Positions 11,758 through 22,110 of a DNA stretch of 64,000 nt are shown one piece after another. The position numbers and the translations under genes were made by a program. The notes under the pieces are model-generated. The model was not told the DNA's origin. It saw only the letters and a program-made list of their open reading frames with translations, and did no database searches. Each line of letters begins with the position of its first letter. Position 1 is the stretch's first letter. Source of the stretch: Amblyomma americanum (Eukaryota; Arthropoda; Arachnida; Ixodida; Ixodidae). The DNA lies in assembly GCF_052857255.1 (NCBI RefSeq), contig NC_135505.1:60183149-60247148 (forward strand). The letters run 5' to 3'.

Positions 11758-11829
11758 GGTTGGGGCTGTGGCTACAGGACCCTGCAGACCCTGTTTTCCT
11801 GAATGGTGAACCAGAGGCACGGGAAAGGG
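11758..11829 (+). CDS. UFSP1: UFSP1-like exon 2: catalytic Cys motif with in-frame TGA
   Basis: 24 codons between an acceptor TATGCAG| (11751-11757) and a donor GGG|GTGAGC (11830). The exon starts GWGCGYRTLQTLFS, which is the catalytic cysteine box of UFM1 proteases (Cys codon TGT at 11767-11769). Codon 15 is TGA (11800-11802), where the family normally has Trp (TGG). The frame continues cleanly after it as MVNQRHGKG to a phase-0 donor that matches exon 3. The change is a single G to A at the third base, so this is either a real nonsense mutation or pseudogene, a polymorphism, or an assembly error. Both splice sites are intact. Confidence 0.8.
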
Positions 11830-12980
11830 GTGAGCATGGACACTGACCCACTTGACACTCTCATGACATCATTAGGAGCAGCAGCACAGCTGCGCCCATA
11901 GCAGCACAAAGGACAATCTCTCCAATTAACCCAGTGCTGTGCCAACTGCAGGCACTTTATCCCCGCAGACTTCCTAGTAAACTAATCTCCCCACCTCACT
12001 ACCTGCTACCCCTGCAGTTCTTGAAGCAATTTTTAGTATCAGTGTAAATTTTTTTTTATAAGTTGAAAGGACGACGGTGCAAATGTGTACCGCATTTGAG
12101 GTCTTATTATAAAGTCAAGTGGTGCTTATGTGTACCACTTTGTTTTAAAAAACAAGTGGTCAAAATGCTGACAATAAAATTTCATGCCTCACTAAGGGCA
12201 TGCCATTTATTATTTTGTGATTGCATTTTATTCTAAACACACACCTGTCTTACATGAACTTGAACCACTGTGATTGGACTTCACTCTCATGATAGCCATT
12301 GAGACTGGCATACAGTTAAGGGTTATGCTTTCTTTTAGATCGCATGCCCATATTTACTGATGATATCATATCCTGGAGTAATACTGACATATGAGCTAGT
12401 TGGTACAGCATCTTGAAAAAAAAAACAGCGCAAAATGACATATAAAGCACGAACACCCCAAGTGTTTGTGGTGTCTGTTCTTTTATGTGTGTTGTCTTTT
12501 TGCACAATTTTTTACAAGGTGACATCATATCCCTACTTCAAGAAGGTTTTGCTACCTTGTTTTTGCACAAAGCTGGTCACAAAGGAAGAATTTTCAGCAT
12601 TCCTAATTCCTCCTGTGTCAAAAAATGGCCTTGTCACTCTACACTCGCACGGACAGTATTTCTGCCCCAGTGTCAGGTGCACTGCTAGTGCATTGCTTGG
12701 AAGGGGAGAGAGGCAAAGGCAGGCATCCAATAGATGTAGTTTGTTGCCTTCGTGCCTCAATCTGAAAGTGTTGAGCAGATGCTGACGGCCAATTGTTAGT
12801 ATAAATGTTTATGCTGTCATGTTGGCTTTGCAATGTTCCTACGGTCAGGGCTGGTATGACAACAGCAGTGATGGCCTACAAACCACATGACTGTTCGCTG
12901 AGTGCCCCTGGTGTGACACTCGACATTCCCCTAAGCAGTGGCAGTGGAGATTAGCTGCGCATTGGGTGTGTTTGTACAGG

Positions 12981-13049
12981 GGCGATGGAAAGAAATGCGA
13001 ACAGAGCAGCAGCCTACGCGCACTGCCGTTCGCATTTCTTTTCATCACG
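12981..13049. repeat. imperfect hairpin (palindrome) 1
   Basis: Left arm GGCGATGGAAAGAAATGCGA pairs with the right arm GTTCGCATTTCTTTTCATCA. Over the 20-bp core CGATGGAAAGAAATGCGAAC, 18 bases match the complement of the right arm. It lies in intron 2 of the UFSP1-like gene and is homologous to the hairpin at 13141. Confidence 0.7.
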
Positions 13050-13140
13050 TTTTACTTCAGTGTTAGTGAAAAGACACTTGGCTCGTCCTTAATACACTCT
13101 AGGATGACTCTGAAGTCTTTTTTTGCCAAACATGTAAAAG

Positions 13141-13210
13141 CGTGATGAAAAGAAATTAGAACAGTGGAGCGCATAGGCGCCACTCTGTTCACACTTCTTT
13201 ACATCGCGAT
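13141..13210. repeat. imperfect hairpin (palindrome) 2
   Basis: Arms CGTGATGAAAAGAAATTAGA and CACTTCTTTACATCGCG pair, with a GCGC..GCGC loop region (AGCGCATAGGCGC). It shares the GATGAAAAGAAAT core with hairpin 1, about 160 bp away. Together they look like two copies of a small foldback element. Confidence 0.65.
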
Positions 13211-14266
13211 AGTGTAGATGGGATGGCTCCTGAAAGGGGGACGCGGGATTCAGAGGTGAAATTTTTAAATTTTGGCTTAGAGCAATGAAATTTGGCATGG
13301 TTATTGGGAATTGCATGAAATGAATACAAATTTTCACTCTTACATGTTCAGTATTGATATTATAAATTTTTTCGTGCTTCATTGTTACACCAAGCTTGCA
13401 GAAAGCCTGGCATGACAACAAAACAAGATAGGAGCCTGCAGTCACTTTTAAGTTTTGCCCAAAGGGATGGTTAATGCAGTGGCGTTTTCCAAGTATATTT
13501 AGCAGCCTGATTATTAATGCGAAAGCATTAGATGGCCATGTCACTTAAGCGAAAGCTTCTCCGCATGATTGTGTCCTTGTACAACGATAAATGTGAAAAA
13601 GTTTGATTGTGTTAGATAGTGCGCTATGAGATCTTGCTGCGGGGAAGATTTGGTTGATGAATCTTAAATAGTTAATTCATTAAGCACAAAAATTACGCTT
13701 GGATGACACAATAGCCACGCACGTCGACATAGTACCTGGATATCAAAACTACAATAAGTAAAATAAAATACAAAATTGAAAAATAAAAATTAATAGAACA
13801 TGTACTTATGTTATGGGAAAAACCTGCGTTCTAGAAAGTTCCATGATGTCGCATGCACTGACGCCACTGCGTGTCTATACATAGAAGCAACGCAACGCTT
13901 TTTCAATTCTCCAAGGCGGGTTGCCGCAGTGATCTCAAAGTTCTCTTTTTACATAGAATGTTATATGCATGCTTGCATCATGCACTCATTATTGTCTTGT
14001 CTAGTTAGTGCCAGTGTGAAAAAATGAGGAAGTAATTCAGAAATATAGGAACTTCACTGCATGAAGAATTTATCAAGGAACAGAATGCAACAAACCGCAT
14101 GAAAATCAGAAAAGCCATCGTCATGCTGTGGTTTCTGCGGGCAGGGCAGTCGGGTTTAAAAAAAAAACGCTTTTGAGAAAACTGGCATTTTTACGAAGGC
14201 TTCAGCCAGCTTTTTGTGACTTTAGGTAGCGCATAGTTTATAGCCGGCCTTGAATATTCTTTGCAG

Positions 14267-14407
14267 GAAGAGGCGAGGGCCGTGCCAACTATAGCCGAGG
14301 TCCAGGCTGCCCTGGTGGCAATGGAGGACAAGGAGGCCCGGTTCCAGGGCTCTCGTGACTGGATCGGTAGCACCGAAGTGTTCCTCTGCCTCGATCACTT
14401 CTACCAG
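14267..14407 (+). CDS. UFSP1: UFSP1-like exon 3
   Basis: 47 codons between acceptor CTTTGCAG| and donor CAG|GTAAGC, phase 0 at both ends. The peptide includes [17 protein letters not shown] and then [20 protein letters not shown], the helix and substrate-facing region that follows the catalytic Cys in UFSP1 (human UFSP1 has a similar GSREWIG block). The later exons with the Asp-Pro-His part of the active site were not found downstream in the window, so the gene is either completed by exons I could not recognise or is truncated. This exon is free of stops and well conserved. Confidence 0.8.
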
Positions 14408-16677
14408 GTAAGCAGAGGAAAGCCTCGGCTATTCCATTCTTTTGGGGTAAATGTTCAAGCAGTTTGTGCATGGGATTGGGAAAGAATCATAGCTAAGCAC
14501 TGCCAACAAAATTACGATGGCCCGTAGCTGGGATATTACTGCAAAAATACCCACTAAATGCCATTGCAGTTGATGACTTGGCATCCCAGAACATAGCATA
14601 TGGACAAAAGTGTGTCTTCCAAAAGTTCTCTTGCCACTGTCTTCGGCTGTGGTGCTGTTTAACTGTGGATTAGCACCAGGTCACCTAGTCTGCCATTTTT
14701 GTTAGCTCGGAAATGGAAAGCTCTGCAAGCATCCTTTGCTTATTTGTTTTTAAGGAAAACCACACCAGCCTGGTTGTAAAAAAACAAAGGCAGACACAAA
14801 GGGGTGAATAGATGGATGACGCACTTGCTCACAGCTGATTTTATTGCCCAAAAAAGTGGTCTTTTTTGTACAGAAGCTGAGGCATGGTGACTATTTGTTA
14901 AATATAGAGCGATGAGGAGCACTAAAAAAACTCGAGAAAAGTTGTCTTTTTCGATGTAACATTACATTTCTGTGTCTACTAAAAGTCAGCACGGTTGCTG
15001 ATTCAGAGTACCTGGGTTCGAACCCGAACCGCGACAGCTGCGTTTCGATGAAGGTGAAGCACTAAGGCGCCCCTGTGCTGTGGGATATCAGCGCATGTTA
15101 AGATCCCCAGGTGGTCGAAATTGTTCAGAAGACCTTCACTATCCTTTCTTCTTAGCCCCTCCTTTATCACTAGGTGTCTGCCAGTATGTGAGACAGATAC
15201 TACGCCAATTCCTTTCCCCAAAAAACCAATTTATTTAAGCTTCAGTGCAACAAGACCGTTTCCCACAAAATAAAATCAGATGTGAGTACATGTATCATCC
15301 GTTTCCTTATTCCTTTCTGCCTGCCCTCATTTTTTCACCGCCAGTTTTGGGCGGTGTTCCTCAAAAGTAAACAACCAACTCTCCTCCAGCTTTTGCCATG
15401 TTAGTTAGTAGTTGGTTAATCATTTAAACTCTTGTACCCTAACAGCACTATGATGATGCGTGTATTCAAAGAAAAAGCACCGAGTGCAAATGGAATGAAG
15501 AAAGCCTAAAGGCAAGCTAATTGGCATGATGAAGGAACAGCAGGGTTTTGCCCAGGCTTTGTTCATGAGGGCGCTCTTCAGTGAAATGCACACACTGCAA
15601 GAGCAGATTGGGTCAGAACAATAATATAAGCAACAAGGAGGAAGGTTTATTTTCTCGCTTAGAAATGTGTTACAGGAAAACTGCTTCTCCAAAAGGCGGT
15701 TGCACGGAGAGCAGAAATAGTCTTCCTATCTCATACCACAGCTTAGAAGGCACTTCTCCACAGTGACAGGAGAGCACATGTAGATGTGCACCTCGGTGTT
15801 TGGCCTTCTCTCTTGCCTTGCGTTGAAGGGAGGGGAGGTGGTCGCCATGTATTGGTTTGAAGGTGCAGACTGCTGCTGCTGATGATGACAAGAGAGAGGA
15901 ATGCACACCTCTGGTGCTTAGGTGGCAATGACTGATGTTCATTTTGAGGCGTCAGGTATGTCAAACAGTGTCGTACATGTGCAGTCCAACTGCGCATAGC
16001 AGAGTAAGTGTAGTGTAACTAATACTTCATACAGCCACTGATATGCAGTCCAAAGGCGTAATGCAGCAGCTGAAATAAAGTGCATAATCAAACAAACTGC
16101 TAAGTCACGAATGCAATAAAATGGAAGTAAACAAAAGTATAAATTAGTAGTCCAAACCTGTTACTGGCGTTAACTCTTTCCTTACCACACCTAGGTATTC
16201 AAATTGTTCAGTTTCAATGGTGGCACAAAATGGCCCATCCTGGGCAATCCAAGGGCTCCTGGGCAAGTAACCCCATCCAAGATGTCGCAAAGGAACTGTG
16301 CTTCAGGTTTGAATACGGTTTTTTTCGTCAGCCATATGAGGGAGTATTTTTAAGTTTTCACCAAAACCTGCTAATGCAGAGCAATCATGCGAGCATGGCG
16401 TCCAAGGTGGTGTAGTCCCCTTGCGCGGATGCTGCTCAGCAACGGCAGTGTTCTCTTGATTCTGCAGCATCAACACTTAACCCATCAGTGCCATCGCATC
16501 ATACCCTTAAGTGCCATCGCATCATACCCATGTAGAGCGATGAATACAATGCATCAAGTGCTATCACATCTTTGACCGCCCCATACCGCTGTCCCTTGGC
16601 CCGCTTATTAACCAGATATGGTCAGTCTGTGCAGTGCTCAGCAGCATGCAAAGCCCTTTAATTCTAGAATCCGAATA
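14408..16677. other. non-coding stretch, no further UFSP1 exon recognised
   Basis: Apart from a SINE at 14985-15232, I see no supportable exon. A short direct repeat (AGTGCCATCGCATCATACCC, near 16489 and 16510) lies just before the Tigger element. The stretch may be intron 3 of the UFSP1-like gene. Confidence 0.4.
14985..15232 (+). mobile_element. Ruka-type tRNA-derived SINE, 5' truncated
   Basis: Plus-strand copy with the B-box CCTGGGTTCGAACCCGAAC and the tRNA-unrelated body (AAGGCGCCCCTGTGCTGTG, TATGTGAGACAGATACTACG), ending in CCAAAAAACCAATTTATTTA. The A-box region is badly degraded or missing. It is the same family as the fuller copy at 42655, and clearly older. Confidence 0.85.
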
Positions 16678-18803
16678 CAGTAGAACCCCGCTGTTACGTT
16701 CCTCACTGCTGCGTTTTCCCGGCTGCTAGGTCGTTTTCATCCGGTCCCGGCATAGCTTCCGTAGGATCCGATGTATGAGGAACCCCGCTGTTACGTAGTA
16801 GTAGCTGTGAAAACGTTCCCACATGATACGTCGCAATTTAGCACCCCGAACACGCCTGGGCTGAAGTAGGCAATGCACTCCAACCACCATTTTGACTTTT
16901 GGCGAGTTTTGGCCGGGCTTGGCCAGGCTTGGCTATGGAACTGGCTTCATGAAGCCGCACGCCAGTTCGAGAGGCCGCCACTAGGTGGCCATTCGTAAAA
17001 AATGCTCACCATAAATTTTCCTTTCTCCATGGCTCTCACTTTTACGGTCGCCGCATGGTTGTTGGACGGGTCGACTCCTCTTCGTCATTGTGCATTAAGC
17101 CTTGTGAACGCCGAACTGGTGCTTAGATGGCGTCACGCAAGTGGAAGGCGTTTTCCCTTGAGGAAAAGCTGGATGCATTAAACGCTGTCGACGGACAGCC
17201 AGCGCGGAAGAGAGTCGACATTGCCAAGGACCTTGGTCTCCCACCCTCGACGCTTAACAGCATCGTCTCGAAGCGTGCCGAGATAGAGGGGAATGCCGCG
17301 CTCTTCGGCCCGAAAGCAAAGCAGGCTCGTGGTGCCAAGTATGGAAACCTCGACGAGGCTCTTCTTACCTGGTTCAAGCAAGCTCGCGCTGCCGGTGTCA
17401 ACTTCGACGGCAGCATTTTGCGCGAGAAGGCGATGGACATAGCCGACAAACTGGGCATCACCGACTTTGCGGCGTCCAATGGCTGGATCGACCGTTTGCG
17501 GAAGAGGCACGGCATTGCTTATAAGACGGTAAGCGGAGAAGTAGCGAGTGTCAACATGGAAATAGTGGATGATTGGAAGGCCACCCTGTCTGGAATAATT
17601 GAGGGGTATGAGCCTCGTGACATTTACAACGCCGACGAAATGGGCCTCTTTTTTCGGGTGCAGCCATCTAAGTCATTAAGCCTGAAGGGCGAAGCATGCC
17701 ACGGAGGAAAATGTAGCAAAGAACGGCTAACCGTGCTCCTTTGCTGCAACATGGATGGCTCAGACAAGCTCAAGCCATGGGTAATTGGCAAGTATCGAAA
17801 CCCACGGTGCTTGAAAAACACTCGACTGCTGCCATGTCACTACCGAAGCAACAGTCGTGCATGAATGACATGTTCTTTGTTTGAAGAATTTCTTCGGTAT
17901 TTTGACAACAAGATAGGTGCCCAGTGCAGGAATGTCATCCTATTTCTGGACAATTGTGCTGCCCACCCGAGAGACCTGCCGTTTCTTTGGAAATTAAAAC
18001 TTGGTGTTTTTACCACCAAATACGACAAGCCATTTGCAGCCGTTGGATGCCGGCGTCATAAAAAACGTGAAGCATTCGTACAGAAAGTGCATTGTCAAGC
18101 GCTGGCTCGCGCATATTGATCTCGGACAGCAGCCTGCGACCATTTCGGTACTTGACGCTATGCACTACGTCGCTTCAGCATGGACTGCAGTGAGTGCGTC
18201 AACTGCGCAGCACTGCTCCGCGTGGTGTGGCTTTCGCGTGGACGGTGAGATGGAAGCTGCCATGGAAGCTGAAGAGTTGCCAACTGCCTCTTGTGAAGAA
18301 TAGCTAGCTGAGGCAGTGAATGCGCTGGGTGCCGTGGGAGTCTCATACAACGACTACGTCGCCGTAAATGCTGCCGTCGTGACGTCAGAGTGTCAGAGCA
18401 TCGCCGAGATTGTTGAGAACTCGGTCGCGAGTGAAGCCACGGACTGCGATGACGACGAGGAGCACGAGCCGCATGATACTGGGGAGTTGCCAAATCCTAG
18501 CTTTGGAGAAGCCGTCACGGCTCTGGACCTCCTCCGCAGGTCGCACCTCACAGCGACGCTGACAGCAATGCGGCTTTCCAGGCTATTGAGAAATGTGTGG
18601 TGATTTCTAGCGAGCGAAAGAAACGGCAAGCCACCATTCTGGACTTTTTTAAGTCCTAAGCGCACTCTTTGGAAATAAATTGTCTATAGTTGAAACTGCA
18701 CTTTTTTCATTAATTTTGGGAGCTTTGCTCACTGTTGCGTTTTCCCGGCTATTACGTTTTTTTTCTCCGGTCCGGTGAAAAACGTATGAATGGTGTTCCA
18801 CTG
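16678..18803 (+). mobile_element. Tigger/pogo DNA transposon (2.1 kb) with TA target duplication
   Basis: Termini CAGTAGAACCCC (left) and CAGTGGAACACC (reverse complement of the right end) are typical of the pogo/Tigger group. TA dinucleotides flank both ends (16676-16677 and 18804-18805), as expected for the Tc1/mariner superfamily. Both ends repeat internal words such as GCGTTTTCCCGGCT (16713 and 18735). The element encodes one DDE transposase with several breaks. It sits about 50 bp beyond the stop codon of the minus-strand SWIM/YqaJ gene, so it probably interrupts that gene's 3' UTR. Confidence 0.9.
17127..18603 (+). pseudogene. Tigger transposase (CENP-B-like), inactivated
   Basis: The ATG at 17127 opens a CENP-B/Psq-type helix-turn-helix (residues about 1-55), a Tc5-type DNA-binding domain (about 70-135, ending NGWIDRLRKRHGI), then the DDE catalytic domain with IYNADEMGLFF (first Asp) and ILFLDNCAAHP (second Asp, near 17950). 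Lesions: an in-frame TGA at 17862-17864 (probably from TGG), a frameshift near 17985-18003 before LPPNTTSHLQPLDAGVI, and an in-frame TAG at 18301-18303. The remaining tail is acidic. The transposase cannot be made from this copy; conserved blocks suggest moderate age. Confidence 0.88.
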
Positions 18804-18855
18804 TAGAAACATTTTTCAACTTTTGTGGTCTGCTGAATCAAGCCTTACATTTCAT

Positions 18856-21237
18856 TCAGTCCTTGAGCTGCTGCACCATAAAAGGCAACAGTGTGTTGAA
18901 ATAGAAGCTGTTCAATACGCCTTCCATGTTGCTCCATTCTTCTTCACAGAAACGCAACCTCTGGACAATGAGGAAGTGCGGCCCGAACACTACAAAGTCT
19001 GCCCACTGCGCCTGGGTAACACCCATCTGGCCGAGCACCTGCATATAGTGTTCAAACTCGACGAAAAAGTCTTGAGACAGAAGGTCTTCTTTTGTAGCAT
19101 CCTTCAGAGAATAGGGGCACTTCACTTCCACGGTACCCGACGGGAAGGGCTCACAGGGGTCAAAGGCATCTGGTGATGCGCCTAGCCATGATTTTGTGGT
19201 GTTCACGAAGATTCCACAGTTAATGATTTCAACAGGATGGCCTGCAGCAATCATGGGGTCCTTATATCGCAGGACTGCATCACTTTCATTCGCAATTCCG
19301 TATCTGAAAATAAAAATGGGTGTCATGTTAGGCATGTGCTCTTTTTCCGAAATGCATCTGTGTAAGTAGCAAATACACATACCTGATAGCTCTCACACGC
19401 GAAAGGTCCTTCATAGCTGTTAGGTTTGCTAGCCCTTTCTCCGTCCATTTTTTGCGGCTCATGACTACACCAAAGTGGGACGCCGTCAATCGATGGCTGT
19501 GGGCGTGAAACCAAGCTGTACTGTTCCTTTGTTTTCTGGAGGCCCTCTCCAGTTGCTGGGCTTCAGCAGGTGTAACAACTATCCCCTAAAAGGTGCATAA
19601 AAACAATGACTTAGCTTGTGTTGCACGTATACTGCGTGCCACAAACAACGTTATAAGCCACATGTCTTAAACAGTTCACGGCTTGTAACAGACATGTCTT
19701 TACTGAAATGAACTAAACATATGAGTGATGCAAATACCTTAAGCACTGCCGCAGTAGCTCCATCCACTGGGCAAGGAACCTGCCAAGGTGTCAGGCCACT
19801 GAAGAACACAAAGGGTTCAGCTGTCTCCTGCAGCTGTGGCTGCCTGCTTCTTAGGTTGTCTGACATAAGCACAGAAAACCCATGTGGCACAAGCGACTGC
19901 TGGTAGCTCAGCAGACAACCTTTTATCCGCTTGCCGTATCTGGTTTCGACCACTTCACTGCAGTCGGCAGCTTGAAGCACACTAGCAAAATGTTGCATTC
20001 CACTCGATGTGTTCAAGGCATCAGCAAATGCTTTTATGCAATCTTCTTGCTGCTCCAGTGGCTCACTTGCAGCATGACCGCTGTATAGCTTTGAGCTGCG
20101 GGGAACAGCTTGCCCGCCTTCTGCAACTTTTCGCCAGTCAATTTTTTGGGCACTGGTTCCTCGTAATGGATTTGTTCTTGGCACTCGCCACCGCTGAGGC
20201 AAGTCAGTGGATGACAAATGAGCTGGTGCCTCAAGGAATCCTTTTTCCTGAAGCAGCGTGACAATCCTTAGCACTGCTTGTAAGTGGTTGCACACACACT
20301 TTCCAGCAGCACATTCACATTGTCCGCCAAGCACGTCACCTTGCAGAGACAAGGCCAATGAAACTGCATATGGTGGCTTCGTCTTCCTCTGGCTTTTGTG
20401 GCAGCTGGCTTTCCCAAATACCATGTTGTCGCTGAAATAAAGACAAAAGTACTGGCATCAGCATTTGTGGCATGACTACTGTAGTCTCCTCCCCAAGAGT
20501 CTTTAAGGGGAAAGAACAGCATAGCAGGATGAAAACGAAGAATCGACACTGCACTTCGTAACACTCTCACTTCGCCCTCATCTTGTGGGTTGCTTTATCC
20601 CGTGTACTGCAATGTATGCAAACCTGAAATAGTACCGCCGTCTTACTTAATAATGAATGACTATCTCGGTGTTGCAACGCTCTGCAGTAGTAGGTCTTGT
20701 CTACGTAGTTAAAGGAATACTGCGAAGCCACTGCGCGAGACGCGAACACATGCACAAAACAGGATAGCACGAATACGAGCGCGCACGAGACGTCAACACC
20801 AGATTCTAACGTGCGTTCTTTATTGCACGTGTCTTTAATTCGATCTTTCGAAGCAGCGCATACGAATAAAAATAAGCAAATCAGTTTAATGGGGCAGACC
20901 TACGCGTCAACCCGGCAGTGTAAAACAAAGCGAGCACATCACATCGGGCGCCGACAGGCGCAGCATTTCTTCGTCGCTCCGCTTGCGCTTAATCAGTTCA
21001 GTTTAACAACATTTAAACGCCCAAACGAAGTCTGGTTACTTACGTTGCGCAGGAATAATTCGCTGACACAGATGACGTGACGACGTAGCTTTCGGTGACG
21101 AGCTTGTATACTTTCCGCTGACATTTCTTGGTCGCTGTGAACCGCGACACATATGCATCGATATGTGCCCTCCGAAGCGGCGGCAACTTGGTCAAGTCGC
21201 TCTCCCATAAATGCACCGTATACATGATATCACTCAT
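18856..21237 (-). CDS. SWIM zinc finger + YqaJ-like nuclease protein, four exons
   Basis: Exons (minus strand) 21044-21237, 19738-20431, 19383-19585 and 18856-19303 give 512 codons plus stop with no interruption. Donors are GTAAGT, GTATTT and GTATGT; acceptors TTTCAG, TTTTAG and TTTCAG; phases are 2, 0 and 2 and all agree. Exon 1 begins MSDIMYTVHLWE. Exon 2 carries a SWIM-type zinc finger (CECAAGKCVCNH, CxCx4CxCxH-like). Exons 3-4 hold a YqaJ/lambda-exonuclease-like PD-(D/E)xK fold: TASHFGVVM, a helix with YGIANESDAVLRY, the Asp in WLGASPDAF, and the ExK of VEVKCPYS. Such SWIM-YqaJ proteins are known to me as transposon-associated or transposon-derived in arthropods; substrate and role are unknown. 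A GC-rich, AAGATGGCG-containing region at about 21360 could be the promoter. The first two coding exons could also use an alternative leader near 20577 (donor GTGAGA). The Tigger element follows the stop closely. Confidence 0.82.
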
Positions 21238-22014
21238 TTCCGTTCAAACAATGCCTCTGTACCAATGGTGGCTCAGCACTATAGCAGCAAAATCGCAATT
21301 TAGCAAGTGTTGTGTGCCCATGCTAACGGAACGGCGTAGAGGCGGGGAGCCGGCTTTCCCTAAGATGGCGAATGTCTTCCCTGCGTGCTTTTCGAACCGA
21401 AACCGGAACCGAAATTCACCGGCAGGTGACGTATTTTTGCAAGGGGTCTATTGAATTCACCTATCTTTTAGCAGAAGCCATGAAGCATTGTTCTATCAGG
21501 GACAAAAGTCTACAGGACGCGCGGGAAAAGGTCTATGCACATGGGTGCCATTTTATCAGATGGCTACGTCATATTGGACTCGGTGGGGCCATGCCTTGTC
21601 CTATCGCTTCTTTCTCACATCCCTGTTTCTTTGCGCAGTTAAAATATGCATTCTAATTAGCCACCACCTAGCCTGCCTGTCTGTGTTGGCTGTGATTACT
21701 TCATTTAACTGCCGCACACATTATCACATGACTCCGTCTGTCACATCCCCCAGTGTTCTCTTGAACCACCTGCTGATGACAGGGCTACTGGATTTGTGAC
21801 AGAGTGTCTTGGAGTCAGTTGTCCTCTGCAGTACATGTGGAACTGTGGCAGGCACATGCCATGCCACCCAGTTCCCAACAGACAATGCGCAAGCAGTTTT
21901 AGAAGGTCGGAACATGTTTTGTGCACTCACATCTGCACCTCTGTGTGGTAACGCTTGCATGCTCTTTCAAGCTAAGAGGAAGGGCTGCAGAACAAGCTTT
22001 TTCTGACCCGCTAT
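21238..22014. promoter_or_regulatory. possible promoter region upstream of the SWIM/YqaJ gene
   Basis: The segment immediately 5' of the minus-strand start codon includes a GC-rich patch at 21325-21420 with AAGATGGCG (a YY1-like initiator-region word; it lies in plus orientation). No TATA box is obvious. Beyond about 21430 I see no feature. The promoter call rests on position and composition only. Confidence 0.3.
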
Positions 22015-22110
22015 GTTGGCTCAGTAGCTTTGACTTTCAGCTGCTGATCCCAAGGTCAGGGGATTGAATTCTGGCTGCAGTGGTTGCATTTAATGCAGGC
22101 GAAACACAAA
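22015..22110 (+). mobile_element. degraded tRNA-type SINE remnant
   Basis: GTTGGCTCAGTAGCTTTGAC resembles an A-box region and GGGGATTGAATTCTGGCTGC a decayed B-box (GGTTCRAAYCC). GCATTTAATGCAGGCGAAA follows, as in the SINE body. It is a short, old, 3'-truncated copy of the tick SINE seen elsewhere in this window. Confidence 0.6.

Noticed and set aside
11800..11802. TGA read as selenocysteine in the UFSP1-like exon
   Set aside because: The family has Trp at this position, not Cys, and no selenocysteine insertion element was seen.
12420..12515. Separate transposon with palindromic CACC..GGTG core
   Set aside because: Only a short A-rich start and small hairpin are visible; no second copy or target duplication in the window.
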